NCBI GenBank assembly: GCA_934725575.1
Contig: CAKVCK010000018.1
Span: 1 to 64,000, forward strand
Length of the DNA: 64,000 bases
Direction: 5' to 3'
Source: an uncultured Bacteroidales bacterium
Lineage (GTDB): Bacteria > Bacteroidota > Bacteroidia > Bacteroidales > UBA932
Shown here: piece by piece, positions 1 through 8,389 of the stretch
How the letters are laid out: each line of letters opens with the position of its first letter
Position numbering within the stretch: the stretch's first letter is position 1
The notes under the pieces: model-generated
Database searches by the model: none
Told to the model about the DNA's origin: nothing
The model's input: only the letters and a program-made list of their open reading frames with translations
Translations under genes and position numbers: made by a program

Positions 1-309
1 TTAGCATAGTAGTGAAGATGTCTTCACCGCATTGCCGTATGCAAAAGGAAGGAGGTATTTTGATGCGGTTGCCCTGTAAATAAGAGATAAAGTTCCCCAA
101 ATGCCGACAATTATTCGTAATTTTGCGGTTCTGGAAATTTTAAGTAAGCGGCAAAAAAAATAAGTTGCCGCAGATTTGGCAAAGATTTTTGAGGATAGGT
201 TCATTTTGGAAGAAGGAGTGTGCCGGTGGCACATAACTGATGAGAAAAGGAATATAGACCAAAAAGATTGCCAAAGGTTATGCAAGTTATTTTTTACGAT
301 TACTAAACT
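1..309. other. Non-coding stretch upstream of uvrA
   Basis: I see no convincing gene here. An open frame on the minus strand (1-285) has no recognisable domain and an arbitrary composition, so I leave it out. The stretch holds a small perfect hairpin at 148-171 (7-bp arms GCGGCAA/TTGCCGC around ten bases) and a promoter-like box at 118-125. It may be a long leader of the uvrA gene or the 3' region of a gene outside the window. Confidence 0.4.
118..125 (+). promoter_or_regulatory. Possible -7 promoter box for uvrA
   Basis: TAATTTTG matches the Bacteroidetes -7 consensus TAnnTTTG. No good TTG -33 element lies at the usual spacing, and the leader to the uvrA start would be about 185 nt and contain the hairpin at 148-171. 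Weak call. Confidence 0.22.
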
Positions 310-3174
310 ATGGCAGAGGACGGCAAGATTGTCATAAAAGGGGCTAAGGTCAACAACCTTAAGGACATCACGGTTGAGATTCCGAGGAACAAACTGGTGG
401 TGGTGACCGGCATCTCGGGCTCGGGAAAGTCATCTCTGGCTTTCGACACTTTGTTCGCAGAGGGGCAGAGACGTTTTGCGGAAAGTCTGTCCTCGTATGC
501 CAGGCAGTTCCTCGGCAGGATGAGCAAGCCGGATGTGGAGTCCATAGACGGGATTCCGCCGGCTATCGCCATCGAGCAGAAGGTTAATGTCAAGAATCCT
601 CGCTCCACGGTAGCTACCACGACCGAGATATACGATTACCTTCGCATAATCTTCGCCCGTATCGGACGGACATATTCACCAATCAGCGGCAAGGAAGTCA
701 AGTGCCACAGCGTCAATGACGTGATGGCCAGTATATTAAGCGGAGATTCAAGGACGGCGTATATTCTTGCCGACCTGAATTGGTCCGTCAGGGAGGACAA
801 GGTCGAGTTGATGCTACGGCTGAAGGAGGAAGGATATTCCCGTTTCTTCGGCGATGATGGCATCATCCGCATTGAGGACATTATGAAGATGGCCGACAAA
901 GGGGAGTATCCTGAACATCTTAACTTGTTGATCGACCGTCTGAAACTGCCGATATTCAGAGAATGTCTGCCATATTCGGAAGACGGCTCTCCGTGGCCGC
1001 AAACCGACTGGGAGGACCTTCAGACAAGGCTTCGCTCATCGATCGACACCGCGTTCAGGGTGGGCGAAGGCAAACTCATCCTCCGCAAGGACAATTCCGT
1101 TGAGGAATATTCCAACCGCTTTGAACTGGACGGGATGACGTTCCGCCAGCCAGATGAATATCTTTTCTCGTTCAACAGTCCTCTGGGTGCGTGCCCGGTC
1201 TGCGGAGGTCTCGGAAAGATTATCGGCGTGAGCGAGGATCTGGTCGTGCCAGACAAGACGAAGAGCATCTACGATGGGGCTATAGCCTGCTGGAAAGGCG
1301 AGAAGATGGGATGGTTCAAGGACAGGCTCGTGAAAGTGGCTCCACGCTACGGGATTCCGATATTCGAGCCGTACTGCAATCTGAGCCAGAAGGTCAAGGA
1401 TCTGATTTGGGACAGCCAAAGCGTTGATGGTGACGATAATTCGATAGTCGGGATAAACGAGTTCTTCAAATGGGTTGAGGCCAACCGCTACAAGATCCAG
1501 TACAAGTATATGCTGAGCCGTTTTTCCGGACGCACGACTTGCCACGCCTGTCACGGCACAAGGCTTCGTCCGGAGGCGTTGTACGTCAAGGTTGGCGGGA
1601 AGACGATCGCGGAACTCCTTGATATGAACGTTGACGCGCTTCTTGACTTCTTCACTGGAATCCGGCTGACAGACTACGAGACCGCCATTGTCCGCAAGGC
1701 AGTCGAGGAGATCGTCTCGCGTCTGAAGTACATAAAGGATGTCGGACTTGCATACCTTACTTTGAACCGTGCCTGCAACACGCTGTCCGGAGGTGAGAGC
1801 CAGAGAATCAACCTCGTGACCGCTCTGGGAAGTTCGCTGGTCGGCTCGATGTACATTCTTGACGAACCAAGCATCGGTCTTCATCCTCGTGACACAGAGA
1901 GACTTATCGGAGTCTTGCGCAAACTCCGTGACATCGGCAACACGCTTGTCGTGGTGGAGCACGATGAGGAGATCATCCGCGCGGCCGATGTTCTGATCGA
2001 TATGGGACCGTACGCCGGAGTGAACGGAGGCCGGATTGTCTTCCAGGGCAAGATTGACGGTAAGCTTCCGGAGAAAGTAATCGATGGTTCGCTGACTCTG
2101 CAATATATTACAGGAAAGAGATCCCGCTATGTCAGGGAAAAACATCCGTGGACATATTCAATAACTGTGGAAGGCGCTCAGGAGCACAATCTTAAGAATA
2201 TTGATGTGAAGTTTCCGTTGGGTGTGCTCACCGTGGTTTCCGGCGTGAGCGGAAGCGGCAAATCCTCCCTTGTCGGGGACATCCTCTATCCGGCGCTGTT
2301 CCGCAAATTGAACCAGACCGGTGACCTTCCAGGAATATTCAGAAAACTTTCCGGCAACGTTGACAGGATCACGAGGGTTGAATATGTGGACCAGAATCCG
2401 ATAGGGAAGAGCTCTCGCTCGAACGCCGTCACTTATCTTAAAGTCTATGATGACATCCGCAAACTCCTTGCTGATCAGCAATATGCCAAGATCAACGGTT
2501 ACACTCCGTCCTTCTTCTCGTTCAATCAGGACGGCGGCCGTTGCCCGGAGTGTCAAGGGGACGGGTTCGTCCGTATTCCGATGCAGTTTATGGCTGACGT
2601 GACGATGGTCTGCGAGGCTTGCGGCGGGAAGCGGTTCAAACCGGATATCCTGGAGGTCCGCTACAGAGGAAAAAACATAGACGACATCCTGAATATGAGC
2701 GTGCAGGAGGCAATAGACTTTTTCGGCTCCCAGCCGGAGGATATCTCCAAGCAGATAGCACGTAGACTGCAACCTCTTGTGGACGTGGGACTTTCGTACA
2801 TCAAGCTCGGCCAGAGCTCGTCAACGTTGTCCGGTGGAGAGAGCCAGAGAATCAAATTGGCTTGGTTCCTTTCGATGAACGATGACTCCTCGTCAACCCG
2901 CAAGGAAAGGATTCTGTTCCTGTTCGACGAGCCGACGACCGGTCTGCATTTCTATGATGTGGAGAAGCTGTTGAAGGCTTTCGATGTCCTGATCCGTAAC
3001 GGCCACACGGTGATCGTGGTGGAGCACAATCTGGATGTGATCAAGGCTGCAGATTGGGTTATAGACCTCGGTCCTGAGGCCGGTGACAATGGCGGAGAGG
3101 TAGTCTTCGCCGGCACACCGGAGGATATGATCAAAGAAGGACAGTCCTGGACGGCGGAGTACCTGCGTGGGTAG
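310..3174 (+). CDS. uvrA: UvrA-family excinuclease ABC subunit A
   Basis: DNA-damage recognition ATPase of nucleotide excision repair, acting in the cytoplasm with UvrB; 954 residues, close to the family length. Two ABC ATPase halves are visible: Walker A GISGSGKSS near residue 36 and GVSGSGKSS near 647; signatures LSGGESQR near 491 and 839; Walker B LDEPSIGLH near 517 and FDEPTTGLH near 871. The C-terminal zinc finger is intact (CPEC near 744, CEAC near 767). In the first half, the CxxC that normally precedes the FSFN-GAC segment is absent: the equivalent spot reads FELDG, and only CPVC (near 294) remains. Bacteroidales carry several UvrA paralogues, some with this same degenerate finger (from memory), so this may be a UvrA2-like copy rather than the housekeeping one. 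It starts at the first ATG of a frame that is uniformly UvrA-like, and ends at a strong inverted repeat facing the licD operon. Confidence 0.93.
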   Translation: MAEDGKIVIKGAKVNNLKDITVEIPRNKLVVVTGISGSGKSSLAFDTLFAEGQRRFAESLSSYARQFLGRMSKPDVESIDGIPPAIAIEQKVNVKNPRSTVATTTEIYDYLRIIFARIGRTYSPISGKEVKCHSVNDVMASILSGDSRTAYILADLNWSVREDKVELMLRLKEEGYSRFFGDDGIIRIEDIMKMADKGEYPEHLNLLIDRLKLPIFRECLPYSEDGSPWPQTDWEDLQTRLRSSIDTAFRVGEGKLILRKDNSVEEYSNRFELDGMTFRQPDEYLFSFNSPLGACPVCGGLGKIIGVSEDLVVPDKTKSIYDGAIACWKGEKMGWFKDRLVKVAPRYGIPIFEPYCNLSQKVKDLIWDSQSVDGDDNSIVGINEFFKWVEANRYKIQYKYMLSRFSGRTTCHACHGTRLRPEALYVKVGGKTIAELLDMNVDALLDFFTGIRLTDYETAIVRKAVEEIVSRLKYIKDVGLAYLTLNRACNTLSGGESQRINLVTALGSSLVGSMYILDEPSIGLHPRDTERLIGVLRKLRDIGNTLVVVEHDEEIIRAADVLIDMGPYAGVNGGRIVFQGKIDGKLPEKVIDGSLTLQYITGKRSRYVREKHPWTYSITVEGAQEHNLKNIDVKFPLGVLTVVSGVSGSGKSSLVGDILYPALFRKLNQTGDLPGIFRKLSGNVDRITRVEYVDQNPIGKSSRSNAVTYLKVYDDIRKLLADQQYAKINGYTPSFFSFNQDGGRCPECQGDGFVRIPMQFMADVTMVCEACGGKRFKPDILEVRYRGKNIDDILNMSVQEAIDFFGSQPEDISKQIARRLQPLVDVGLSYIKLGQSSSTLSGGESQRIKLAWFLSMNDDSSSTRKERILFLFDEPTTGLHFYDVEKLLKAFDVLIRNGHTVIVVEHNLDVIKAADWVIDLGPEAGDNGGEVVFAGTPEDMIKEGQSWTAEYLRG

Positions 3175-3191
3175 CTATTTCGTGAATCAAA

Positions 3192-3258
3192 GGTCAGAAA
3201 AAAAAGCAAATTCCAAATTTTGCACGTTACCAAAATTTGAAATTTGATTTTTCTGACC
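3192..3258. terminator. Bidirectional terminator between uvrA and licD
   Basis: The arms 3192-3222 and 3231-3258 are near-perfect inverted repeats of about 28 bp (both outer ends read GGTCAGAAAAA) around the 8-nt loop CACGTTAC. The arms are AT-rich, so a U-rich tract follows the hairpin on either strand. It lies between convergent genes, as expected for a shared terminator. It is unusually long for a simple intrinsic terminator. Confidence 0.75.
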
Positions 3259-3299
3259 ATAATAAAGAATCCGGTATATTCATTCTTGTCACTATTTCT

Positions 3300-3343
3300 G
3301 GTCACTGAGCCTGTCGATGGTCGCTGAGCCTGTCGAAGTGACC
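3300..3343. repeat. REP-like dispersed repeat, double copy
   Basis: Two direct copies of GGTCRCTGAGCCTGTCGA sit side by side (3300-3317 and 3319-3336). The second continues into AAGTGACC, which makes it partly self-complementary. Related words occur at 29954-29976 and 52789-52842. The element ends just before the stop codon of the licD gene. Confidence 0.7.
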
Positions 3344-3346
3344 TGA

Positions 3347-4174
3347 TTAATCTTTCCAGTAGAACGAGATGTAGTTCTGGAGCGGCTTCCGCTTGCTTTC
3401 AGGAGGCAATGTCATATAGTCGCCGTAGGTGTCTCTCAGGATTTTGTCGTATCCTTTCCAGACAAAGAACTCGGTGTCCTCGAATTCCATCCGGACATAT
3501 TCGTTGATTTCATCTTCCGCATAGAATTCGTTCGCTCCGACCTCAGGACATGTAAGTTGTGACCAATGATGGCTTTCCTTGGGAGTGATCAAAGAGATGA
3601 GCGTGTTCATGTCCTTGACAATGTCGGCTGGATTTCGTTTGATAAGGCGTGGATGAGTCCTTTTCAAGACCCAAATCTTCAGTCTTTTCCTCACGGAGAA
3701 TCTGGATGATGAGATTGTGTGCACTCTGCGTATTCCGACATTGAACTTCATGAGCAGAAGGAGGGAATCATAGATCCTGTCAAAAGTGTCCTTGTCGTCT
3801 GGTACCCTATCAACCGGGAATATGTCAATCCAGACCCCGACATCCTCTCGCACCCATGGAATACAACTTGACGCAAGGGTCTTTTTCTTGTCACAGACCC
3901 TGCCGAAAGCGATGTAGCAGTCGGGAGTGTTGCGGCTGTCTATGAATGAGTAAAACTCTGATTTGTAGATGGCTCTGAACCTTTCATAGTCCTCGCGCGG
4001 CATCATTATGTCCACATCGTCATCCCACGGAATGAACCCTTTGTGGCGGACAGCGCCAAGCATAGTACCGTAGCCTAATGAATATCTTATATTGTTCCTT
4101 TCGCAGAATCCGGCGACATCCTTGAGTATATCAAGACTGAATTGTTGGAGCTCCTGAAGTGTGAGGTGTCTCAT
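3347..4174 (-). CDS. LicD family phosphotransferase (first copy)
   Basis: LicD proteins are nucleotidyltransferase-fold enzymes that move a phospho-alcohol (phosphocholine, glycerol- or ribitol-phosphate) from a CDP carrier onto a cell-surface glycan. The diagnostic segment is near the N-terminus: GTMLGAVRHKGFIPWDDDVD, with the Asp triad that binds metal, followed by MMPREDYERF. The protein is about 275 residues from ATG 4174. A GTG at 4183 is also in frame, but ATG gives a start matching the second copy at 6696. It directly follows the cytidylyltransferase fusion gene, whose stop codon is 9 bp upstream of this start, so the two are probably co-translated. The donor is probably the CDP-compound made by that neighbour (inference). 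The acceptor cannot be told from sequence. Confidence 0.86.
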   Translation of the reverse strand: MRHLTLQELQQFSLDILKDVAGFCERNNIRYSLGYGTMLGAVRHKGFIPWDDDVDIMMPREDYERFRAIYKSEFYSFIDSRNTPDCYIAFGRVCDKKKTLASSCIPWVREDVGVWIDIFPVDRVPDDKDTFDRIYDSLLLLMKFNVGIRRVHTISSSRFSVRKRLKIWVLKRTHPRLIKRNPADIVKDMNTLISLITPKESHHWSQLTCPEVGANEFYAEDEINEYVRMEFEDTEFFVWKGYDKILRDTYGDYMTLPPESKRKPLQNYISFYWKD

Positions 4175-4182
4175 CGCTGTCA

Positions 4183-5568
4183 CTAACTTAGTTTGTAAAC
4201 GTTCTTCCCGTTAAGGTAGTCCTCCTGGACACGAGCCATTGCGAGGATCTCCTCCTTTGTCAGGAGATAAAGGCTCTGCTCCGGGTTGAGGATATGCGAG
4301 ACAAATTCTCTGATCTCGTATCTAAGCCCTTCTCCCATAAATGGATAGAAACATTTCCTGTTCATATTCTGATCCTCGAACCGAAGTTCGAAATAGTCCG
4401 TTTTCCACCACGGGGCCGGGACATATATGTAACCCTGTGTCCCGGATATTACCATATTCCCCTCCGCCTTTGCCCCGAGTCCGACTTGGAATGAAGCTGT
4501 GGCGTTGTCGTAGCGGAACACCGCCTTGGTGTACATATCTACATCATTCTTCATTATCGAGTAGAAGTTGATGTTCCGGATGTCGCGCCCCAACAGCTTT
4601 ATTATAGGCAGGAGAGGGAAGCAGGCGTTCTCGTTCATACTGCCGCCGAACATCGCGTGGTCCAGTTTGGATGACTTCTCGTCGGTCAAGGTGGTTACGG
4701 AGGCGTTGATGTCCACTATCTTACCGATCACTCCGGATTTCAGCATAGACACAAGATGTCTGAATGCCGGGCAATATGCAGTCTTATGCGCCACCATAAG
4801 TGTCCTGTCCTCGGACTCGGCTATGGAAAACAATTCCTCGGCTTCGGAAAGATGCAGCACGAAAGGCGTTTCGCTCAGCACGTGTTTCCCCGCCAGCAAG
4901 GCCGCTTTGGCATATTCATAATGAGTGTAGTGTGGGGAGGCCACATAGACGGCGTCGCAGTTGGCCAGCAGTTCGTCAAGAGTCCGGGCCGCCAGCGGTA
5001 TTCCGTTCGCCGAGCAGAACTTCCGGCATTCCTCCTGGTCGGGATTGTAGGCCGCGCTTACCGTGTTGCCGCTGACAAACCTCGCCTCCGGCACGAATCT
5101 TCCGGCGATGCTGCCGGTCCCGATCATTCCGATCCTCACCGAGATCTGCTCCTCCCTCAGCATCGTGCTGGAAATGCCTTGTGTGCGTGGCAGATAGACA
5201 ACCTCGCAGTACTCTTTTAGATAGTCGAAGTAGCCTTCCCAGTCCGATCCTATCGCGAAGACATCAACGTTGTATTTCTGGATGTCGTCGATCTTCTGTC
5301 CTTTGTACTCCTCGATGATCACCTCATCGACGTAGCCCGTCTCCTTGACCGCCTGGACACGTTTCATCACGCTGTCCCTTGTGTTCATCTTCCCGCGCTC
5401 AAGATCGAAGTTGTCAGTGGTCACCCCCACAATCAGCCAATCGCCAAGCTCCTTTGCCCTGCGCAGCAGATTGATGTGCCCTTGATGCAGTACATCAAAA
5501 GTACCGTAGGTGATGACAATCCTCCCGTGCGGGCGGTCGCCGCCTATGTTAGGAATATCCTTATTCAT
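4183..5568 (-). CDS. TagD-like cytidylyltransferase fused to Gfo/Idh/MocA oxidoreductase
   Basis: Two-domain protein of 461 residues. Residues about 15-145 are a glycerol-3-phosphate cytidylyltransferase-type domain, with GTFDVLHQGH (the HxGH nucleotide-binding signature) and RTQGISST, the late motif of TagD enzymes. Residues about 150-461 are an NAD(P)-binding oxidoreductase of the Gfo/Idh/MocA family (IGMIGTGSIAGRF glycine-rich turn; SETPFVLHLSEAEE). The first domain should join CTP to a phospho-alcohol. The second may make or modify that alcohol, by analogy with ribitol-5-phosphate cytidylyltransferase/reductase fusions, which use different domains. Start: the frame opens with TTG, and I choose the adjacent ATG at 5568. 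It overlaps the end of the aminotransferase gene by 8 bp and precedes licD. Substrate unknown; glycerol-phosphate or serinol-phosphate are possibilities only. Confidence 0.85.
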   Translation of the reverse strand: MNKDIPNIGGDRPHGRIVITYGTFDVLHQGHINLLRRAKELGDWLIVGVTTDNFDLERGKMNTRDSVMKRVQAVKETGYVDEVIIEEYKGQKIDDIQKYNVDVFAIGSDWEGYFDYLKEYCEVVYLPRTQGISSTMLREEQISVRIGMIGTGSIAGRFVPEARFVSGNTVSAAYNPDQEECRKFCSANGIPLAARTLDELLANCDAVYVASPHYTHYEYAKAALLAGKHVLSETPFVLHLSEAEELFSIAESEDRTLMVAHKTAYCPAFRHLVSMLKSGVIGKIVDINASVTTLTDEKSSKLDHAMFGGSMNENACFPLLPIIKLLGRDIRNINFYSIMKNDVDMYTKAVFRYDNATASFQVGLGAKAEGNMVISGTQGYIYVPAPWWKTDYFELRFEDQNMNRKCFYPFMGEGLRYEIREFVSHILNPEQSLYLLTKEEILAMARVQEDYLNGKNVYKLS

Positions 5569-6616
5569 CAATCTCAGCCTCGATTAAGTGGATGCGCTCT
5601 GCCAGGGTCCGGAGCTCCTCGTCTGTCTGAAGTCCCATATGTGAGATCCTGTAGAATCCCGGAAGCGAGCCGGGCATAATGAAAGTCTCGTAACGCTCTA
5701 TCAGTCCTCTGAATATCCTGCGCCCGGCCGTGTCCTTTGTCTGGATGGCAGTGATGGCGTAGGACGGATTCTCGGCAGGCATAGTCCAGCCGTACCTGCG
5801 GCATTCTTTTCTGAACACCTCAGCCCTGTGACGTACCTGCGAGATGTTGTACATCTCTCCTCCCTGTGCCTGAAGCTGCCTGAGCCTCGCGTTGAGCTGG
5901 AGGTAGATGAGGGTGGCCGGACTGAACGGGGTCTGCCCTCTTTTGAGGTTGTCCAGATTGTCATCGAAGTCCCAGTAGTAGCCTCTGTGGGCATATTCAT
6001 AGCCTTCCAGTCTTTTGCTGATGAACAGGATCGACAGCCCCGGAGGAATATTCAGGCCCTTCTGAGTGCTTGTGACACAGATGTCGATTCCGAGCGCGTC
6101 CATATCCAGCTCTTCGGCGAGGAATGTGCTGATGACATCGACAACCAATGAGACATTGTGCCTGTGGCATATCCCTGAGATCTTCTCAAGGTTGAACATC
6201 TGGCCGGTCGAGGTCTCGTGGTGCTGGCAGAGGAACACATCGGGGCGCTCGGCCTCCACGGTCCGCTCCAGCTCGCCATAGTCTATGTCCTTGGCGAAGG
6301 GAACCTTGAAGTCAACCACCGGAACTCCGTAATATTCACAGAGTGAGACCCAACGCCTGCCGAACGAGCCTCCGTTGATCGCCAACGCCTTACCCTTCGT
6401 GCTGACGTAGTTCTCAACAACAGCGCTCATCGCACCGGTGCCGGAACCCGTGTAGATGATTGTCCTTCCTCCCTGGCAATGGATAAGATCCAGAAGGATT
6501 CTCTCGGATTCGAGATTGATTTTTGAGAACTCATCGGTTCTCATATATGGGATCGGCTGTGACCCGACCGCCGCTATTTCCTTGTCCAGGTCTCCTGGAA
6601 AAACATAAGAATGCAT
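5561..6616 (-). CDS. Class V aminotransferase, 2-aminoethylphosphonate transaminase-like
   Basis: PLP-dependent fold-type I enzyme of 351 residues, class V (alanine-glyoxylate, serine-pyruvate and AEP transaminases). Visible marks are the phosphate-binding TGSGTGAMSAVVEN near residue 55, the HHETSTGQ segment, the PLP-contacting VDVISTF, and the Schiff-base lysine in TSTQKGLNIPPG. It is the first gene of the leftward operon: it overlaps the cytidylyltransferase fusion, which in turn leads to licD. In this setting it probably aminates a small phospho-ketone or phosphono-aldehyde before CDP activation. No phosphoenolpyruvate mutase or phosphonopyruvate decarboxylase is in the window, so true phosphonate synthesis is not supported here. 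ATG 6616 lies 23 bp from a promoter-like box. Confidence 0.83.
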   Translation of the reverse strand: MHSYVFPGDLDKEIAAVGSQPIPYMRTDEFSKINLESERILLDLIHCQGGRTIIYTGSGTGAMSAVVENYVSTKGKALAINGGSFGRRWVSLCEYYGVPVVDFKVPFAKDIDYGELERTVEAERPDVFLCQHHETSTGQMFNLEKISGICHRHNVSLVVDVISTFLAEELDMDALGIDICVTSTQKGLNIPPGLSILFISKRLEGYEYAHRGYYWDFDDNLDNLKRGQTPFSPATLIYLQLNARLRQLQAQGGEMYNISQVRHRAEVFRKECRRYGWTMPAENPSYAITAIQTKDTAGRRIFRGLIERYETFIMPGSLPGFYRISHMGLQTDEELRTLAERIHLIEAEIDE

Positions 6617-6638
6617 ACTCGGTTCGCTACAGATTACG

Positions 6639-6666
6639 CAAATTTAGCAAAAATCAGTTATATTTG
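6639..6666. promoter_or_regulatory. Divergent promoter pair between aminotransferase and licD2
   Basis: Only about 80 bp separates the divergent genes. A minus-strand TAAATTTG (plus coordinates 6639-6646) points to the aminotransferase operon, and a plus-strand TATATTTG (6659-6666) points to licD2. Both match TAnnTTTG. I see no clear TTG -33 for either, so strength is uncertain. The two boxes are 12 bp apart, and transcription in one direction could interfere with the other. Confidence 0.5.
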
Positions 6667-6695
6667 TGAATATCCGGCAATATTTTGGACTTATA

Positions 6696-7502
6696 ATGCA
6701 AAAATTATCACATAGAGAGATTCAACTCTACCTCTTGGACATCCTGAAGGCTGTCGACGCTTTCTGCGCGAAGGAAGGGATCAGGTATTCTATGGCTTAC
6801 GGAACCCTTCTCGGAGCGGTGCGCCACAAAGGCTTCATCCCTTGGGACGATGACATTGACCTGTTGATGCCACGTCCTGATTATGAACGCTTTGTCTCGA
6901 CCTTCGGCAAGGATCCAGACTCTCGTTACCGATGCCTTTGCCACAAGGAAGGGGTGAAGGGGGACCGTTTTGTCCATTTTTTCGCCAAGGTTGAGGACAC
7001 CCGTACCAAAAGCCTGCAAGGACGAGGTTTTGACTATGATTTCGGTCTGAACCTCGACATATTTCCGGTTGACGGAAAGCCTGAGGACGCTGTCCTTCAA
7101 AGAAAGAGGGAGCGCCTGCTGACACATTGGTCCCACAGGCTGAACATCTGCGGCACCAGATTCGACCTTTTCAATTTCCATCAGCCGCTGTTCTCAAAGC
7201 TTGAAGCGCACGCGAGAGGTGTTGAATATTGGTGGAGGAAGATCAATGCCGAGATGCTGAAGTACCCTTACGAGACCTCAAACTTTGCCGGAACCGTCTC
7301 TGTGACATACAACGGCACGAGGGAAATCTTTGACAGGAATATGTTCGAGGAATATGTTGATCTGGAATTCGAGGGTGCGGCGTTCAAGGCTTTCAGACGT
7401 TGGGACGAATGGCTGTCACAAGAGTTCGGGGACTATATGACCTTGCCTCCCGAGAATGAGCGTAAAACTCACGATCTTACTGTTTATCTTCTTGATGATT
7501 AG
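6696..7502 (+). CDS. LicD family phosphotransferase (second copy)
   Basis: Paralogue of the LicD protein at 3347-4174, 268 residues. It has the same core, GTLLGAVRHKGFIPWDDDID, followed by LLMPRPDYERF, and the same C-terminal FGDYMTLPPE. An upstream GTG at 6666 is in frame but lies inside the promoter-like box. ATG 6696 gives an N-terminus (MQKLSHREIQ) that aligns with the first copy, so I use it. The gene is followed after 8 bp by the Stealth gene, so the two probably form one unit. Two LicD proteins in one locus suggest two transfer steps or two acceptors for the same CDP-linked donor (inference). Confidence 0.86.
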   Translation: MQKLSHREIQLYLLDILKAVDAFCAKEGIRYSMAYGTLLGAVRHKGFIPWDDDIDLLMPRPDYERFVSTFGKDPDSRYRCLCHKEGVKGDRFVHFFAKVEDTRTKSLQGRGFDYDFGLNLDIFPVDGKPEDAVLQRKRERLLTHWSHRLNICGTRFDLFNFHQPLFSKLEAHARGVEYWWRKINAEMLKYPYETSNFAGTVSVTYNGTREIFDRNMFEEYVDLEFEGAAFKAFRRWDEWLSQEFGDYMTLPPENERKTHDLTVYLLDD

Positions 7503-7510
7503 TTTTTTTT

Positions 7511-8386
7511 ATGGATGTCGTTATAACCTACGTCAACGGACTTGACCCTGTTTGGAGGGAAGAATATTCACGGGCATTGAACATCCCGGCATTGGACAAA
7601 AGGTTCCGGGATTGGGGGACATTGAGGTATCTTCTCCGCGGCGTGGAGACGTTTATGCCGTTTGTCAGGAATGTCCATCTGGTAGTCTCCGGTAAGACAC
7701 AGGTTCCGGAATGGGCCTCGGGCCGACTGAAAGTGGTGACCCACAGTGACATTATCCCGGAGGAATTCCTGCCGACATTCAACAGTACGACCATCGAGAT
7801 GTTCCTTCACCGGATTCCGGAGCTGGACGAACGGTTCATCTATTTCAATGACGATATGTTCCCAGTGTCACCTTGCCGTGAGGAGGATTTTTTCCGTGAC
7901 GGGAAGATTGTGATAGGGTTCTCGACCCATCTTTTCGCGACCGGGATGTACAAGCGTCAGTGCAGGAATTCGGACCGTTTGGCGAGAAAGGCTCTCGGGC
8001 TTGGACACACTCCGTTTTTCATACGTCCCCAACATATCTGCTCACCTATGTTCCGGAGCGCTTGTGAGGAGGTTTACACCAAGATGAGAAAAGAGATTTT
8101 CTCCACCGTCTCACAGGTCAGGACTATGGATAACCTGAACCAGTACCTGTTTCTGGACTATATGTACCATCAGGGAAAGGCCATCCGTGAACGTCTCTCC
8201 GGCAAGTTCTTTTCCATAGCCACATCTTCCGCTTCATCAATCGGGGAATATCTCCGGAACCCGTCACGTAAGCTTGTCTGCATCAATGACGTGCATCTTA
8301 AGGATGAGGCTTATGTCTCAGAACGCCGCATCCTGTTGGATTCCTTTGACGCGGCTCTTCCCAAGAAGTCAGTTTACGAAAAGTGA
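7511..8386 (+). CDS. Stealth-family capsular polysaccharide phosphotransferase
   Basis: Stealth proteins transfer hexose-1-phosphate from UDP-sugars to build phosphodiester-linked glycans, and are related to the human GlcNAc-1-phosphotransferase. In 291 residues I see region CR1 (DVVITYVNGLDPVWREEY), CR2 (LRYLLRGVETFMPFVRNVHL, then FNSTTIEMFLHRIPEL and FIYFNDDMF), CR3 (TPFFIRPQHICSPMF) and a short C-terminal CINDV segment resembling CR4. It lies 8 bp downstream of licD2. With two LicD proteins and a cytidylyltransferase nearby, it supports a phosphodiester-containing surface polymer. It ends 3 bp from the convergent GT4 gene. Confidence 0.85.
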   Translation: MDVVITYVNGLDPVWREEYSRALNIPALDKRFRDWGTLRYLLRGVETFMPFVRNVHLVVSGKTQVPEWASGRLKVVTHSDIIPEEFLPTFNSTTIEMFLHRIPELDERFIYFNDDMFPVSPCREEDFFRDGKIVIGFSTHLFATGMYKRQCRNSDRLARKALGLGHTPFFIRPQHICSPMFRSACEEVYTKMRKEIFSTVSQVRTMDNLNQYLFLDYMYHQGKAIRERLSGKFFSIATSSASSIGEYLRNPSRKLVCINDVHLKDEAYVSERRILLDSFDAALPKKSVYEK

Positions 8387-8389
8387 TTT

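Noticed and set aside
1..285. 94-codon minus-strand frame at the window edge
   Set aside because: No family resemblance, and the base pattern looks non-coding; it could only be the end of something outside the window.
1036..2145. Long minus-strand frame opposite uvrA
   Set aside because: Shadow of the uvrA codons, with no recognisable motif.
5561..6616. A phosphonate (2-aminoethylphosphonate) biosynthesis cluster
   Set aside because: The aminotransferase resembles AEP transaminase, but phosphoenolpyruvate mutase and phosphonopyruvate decarboxylase are absent from the window.
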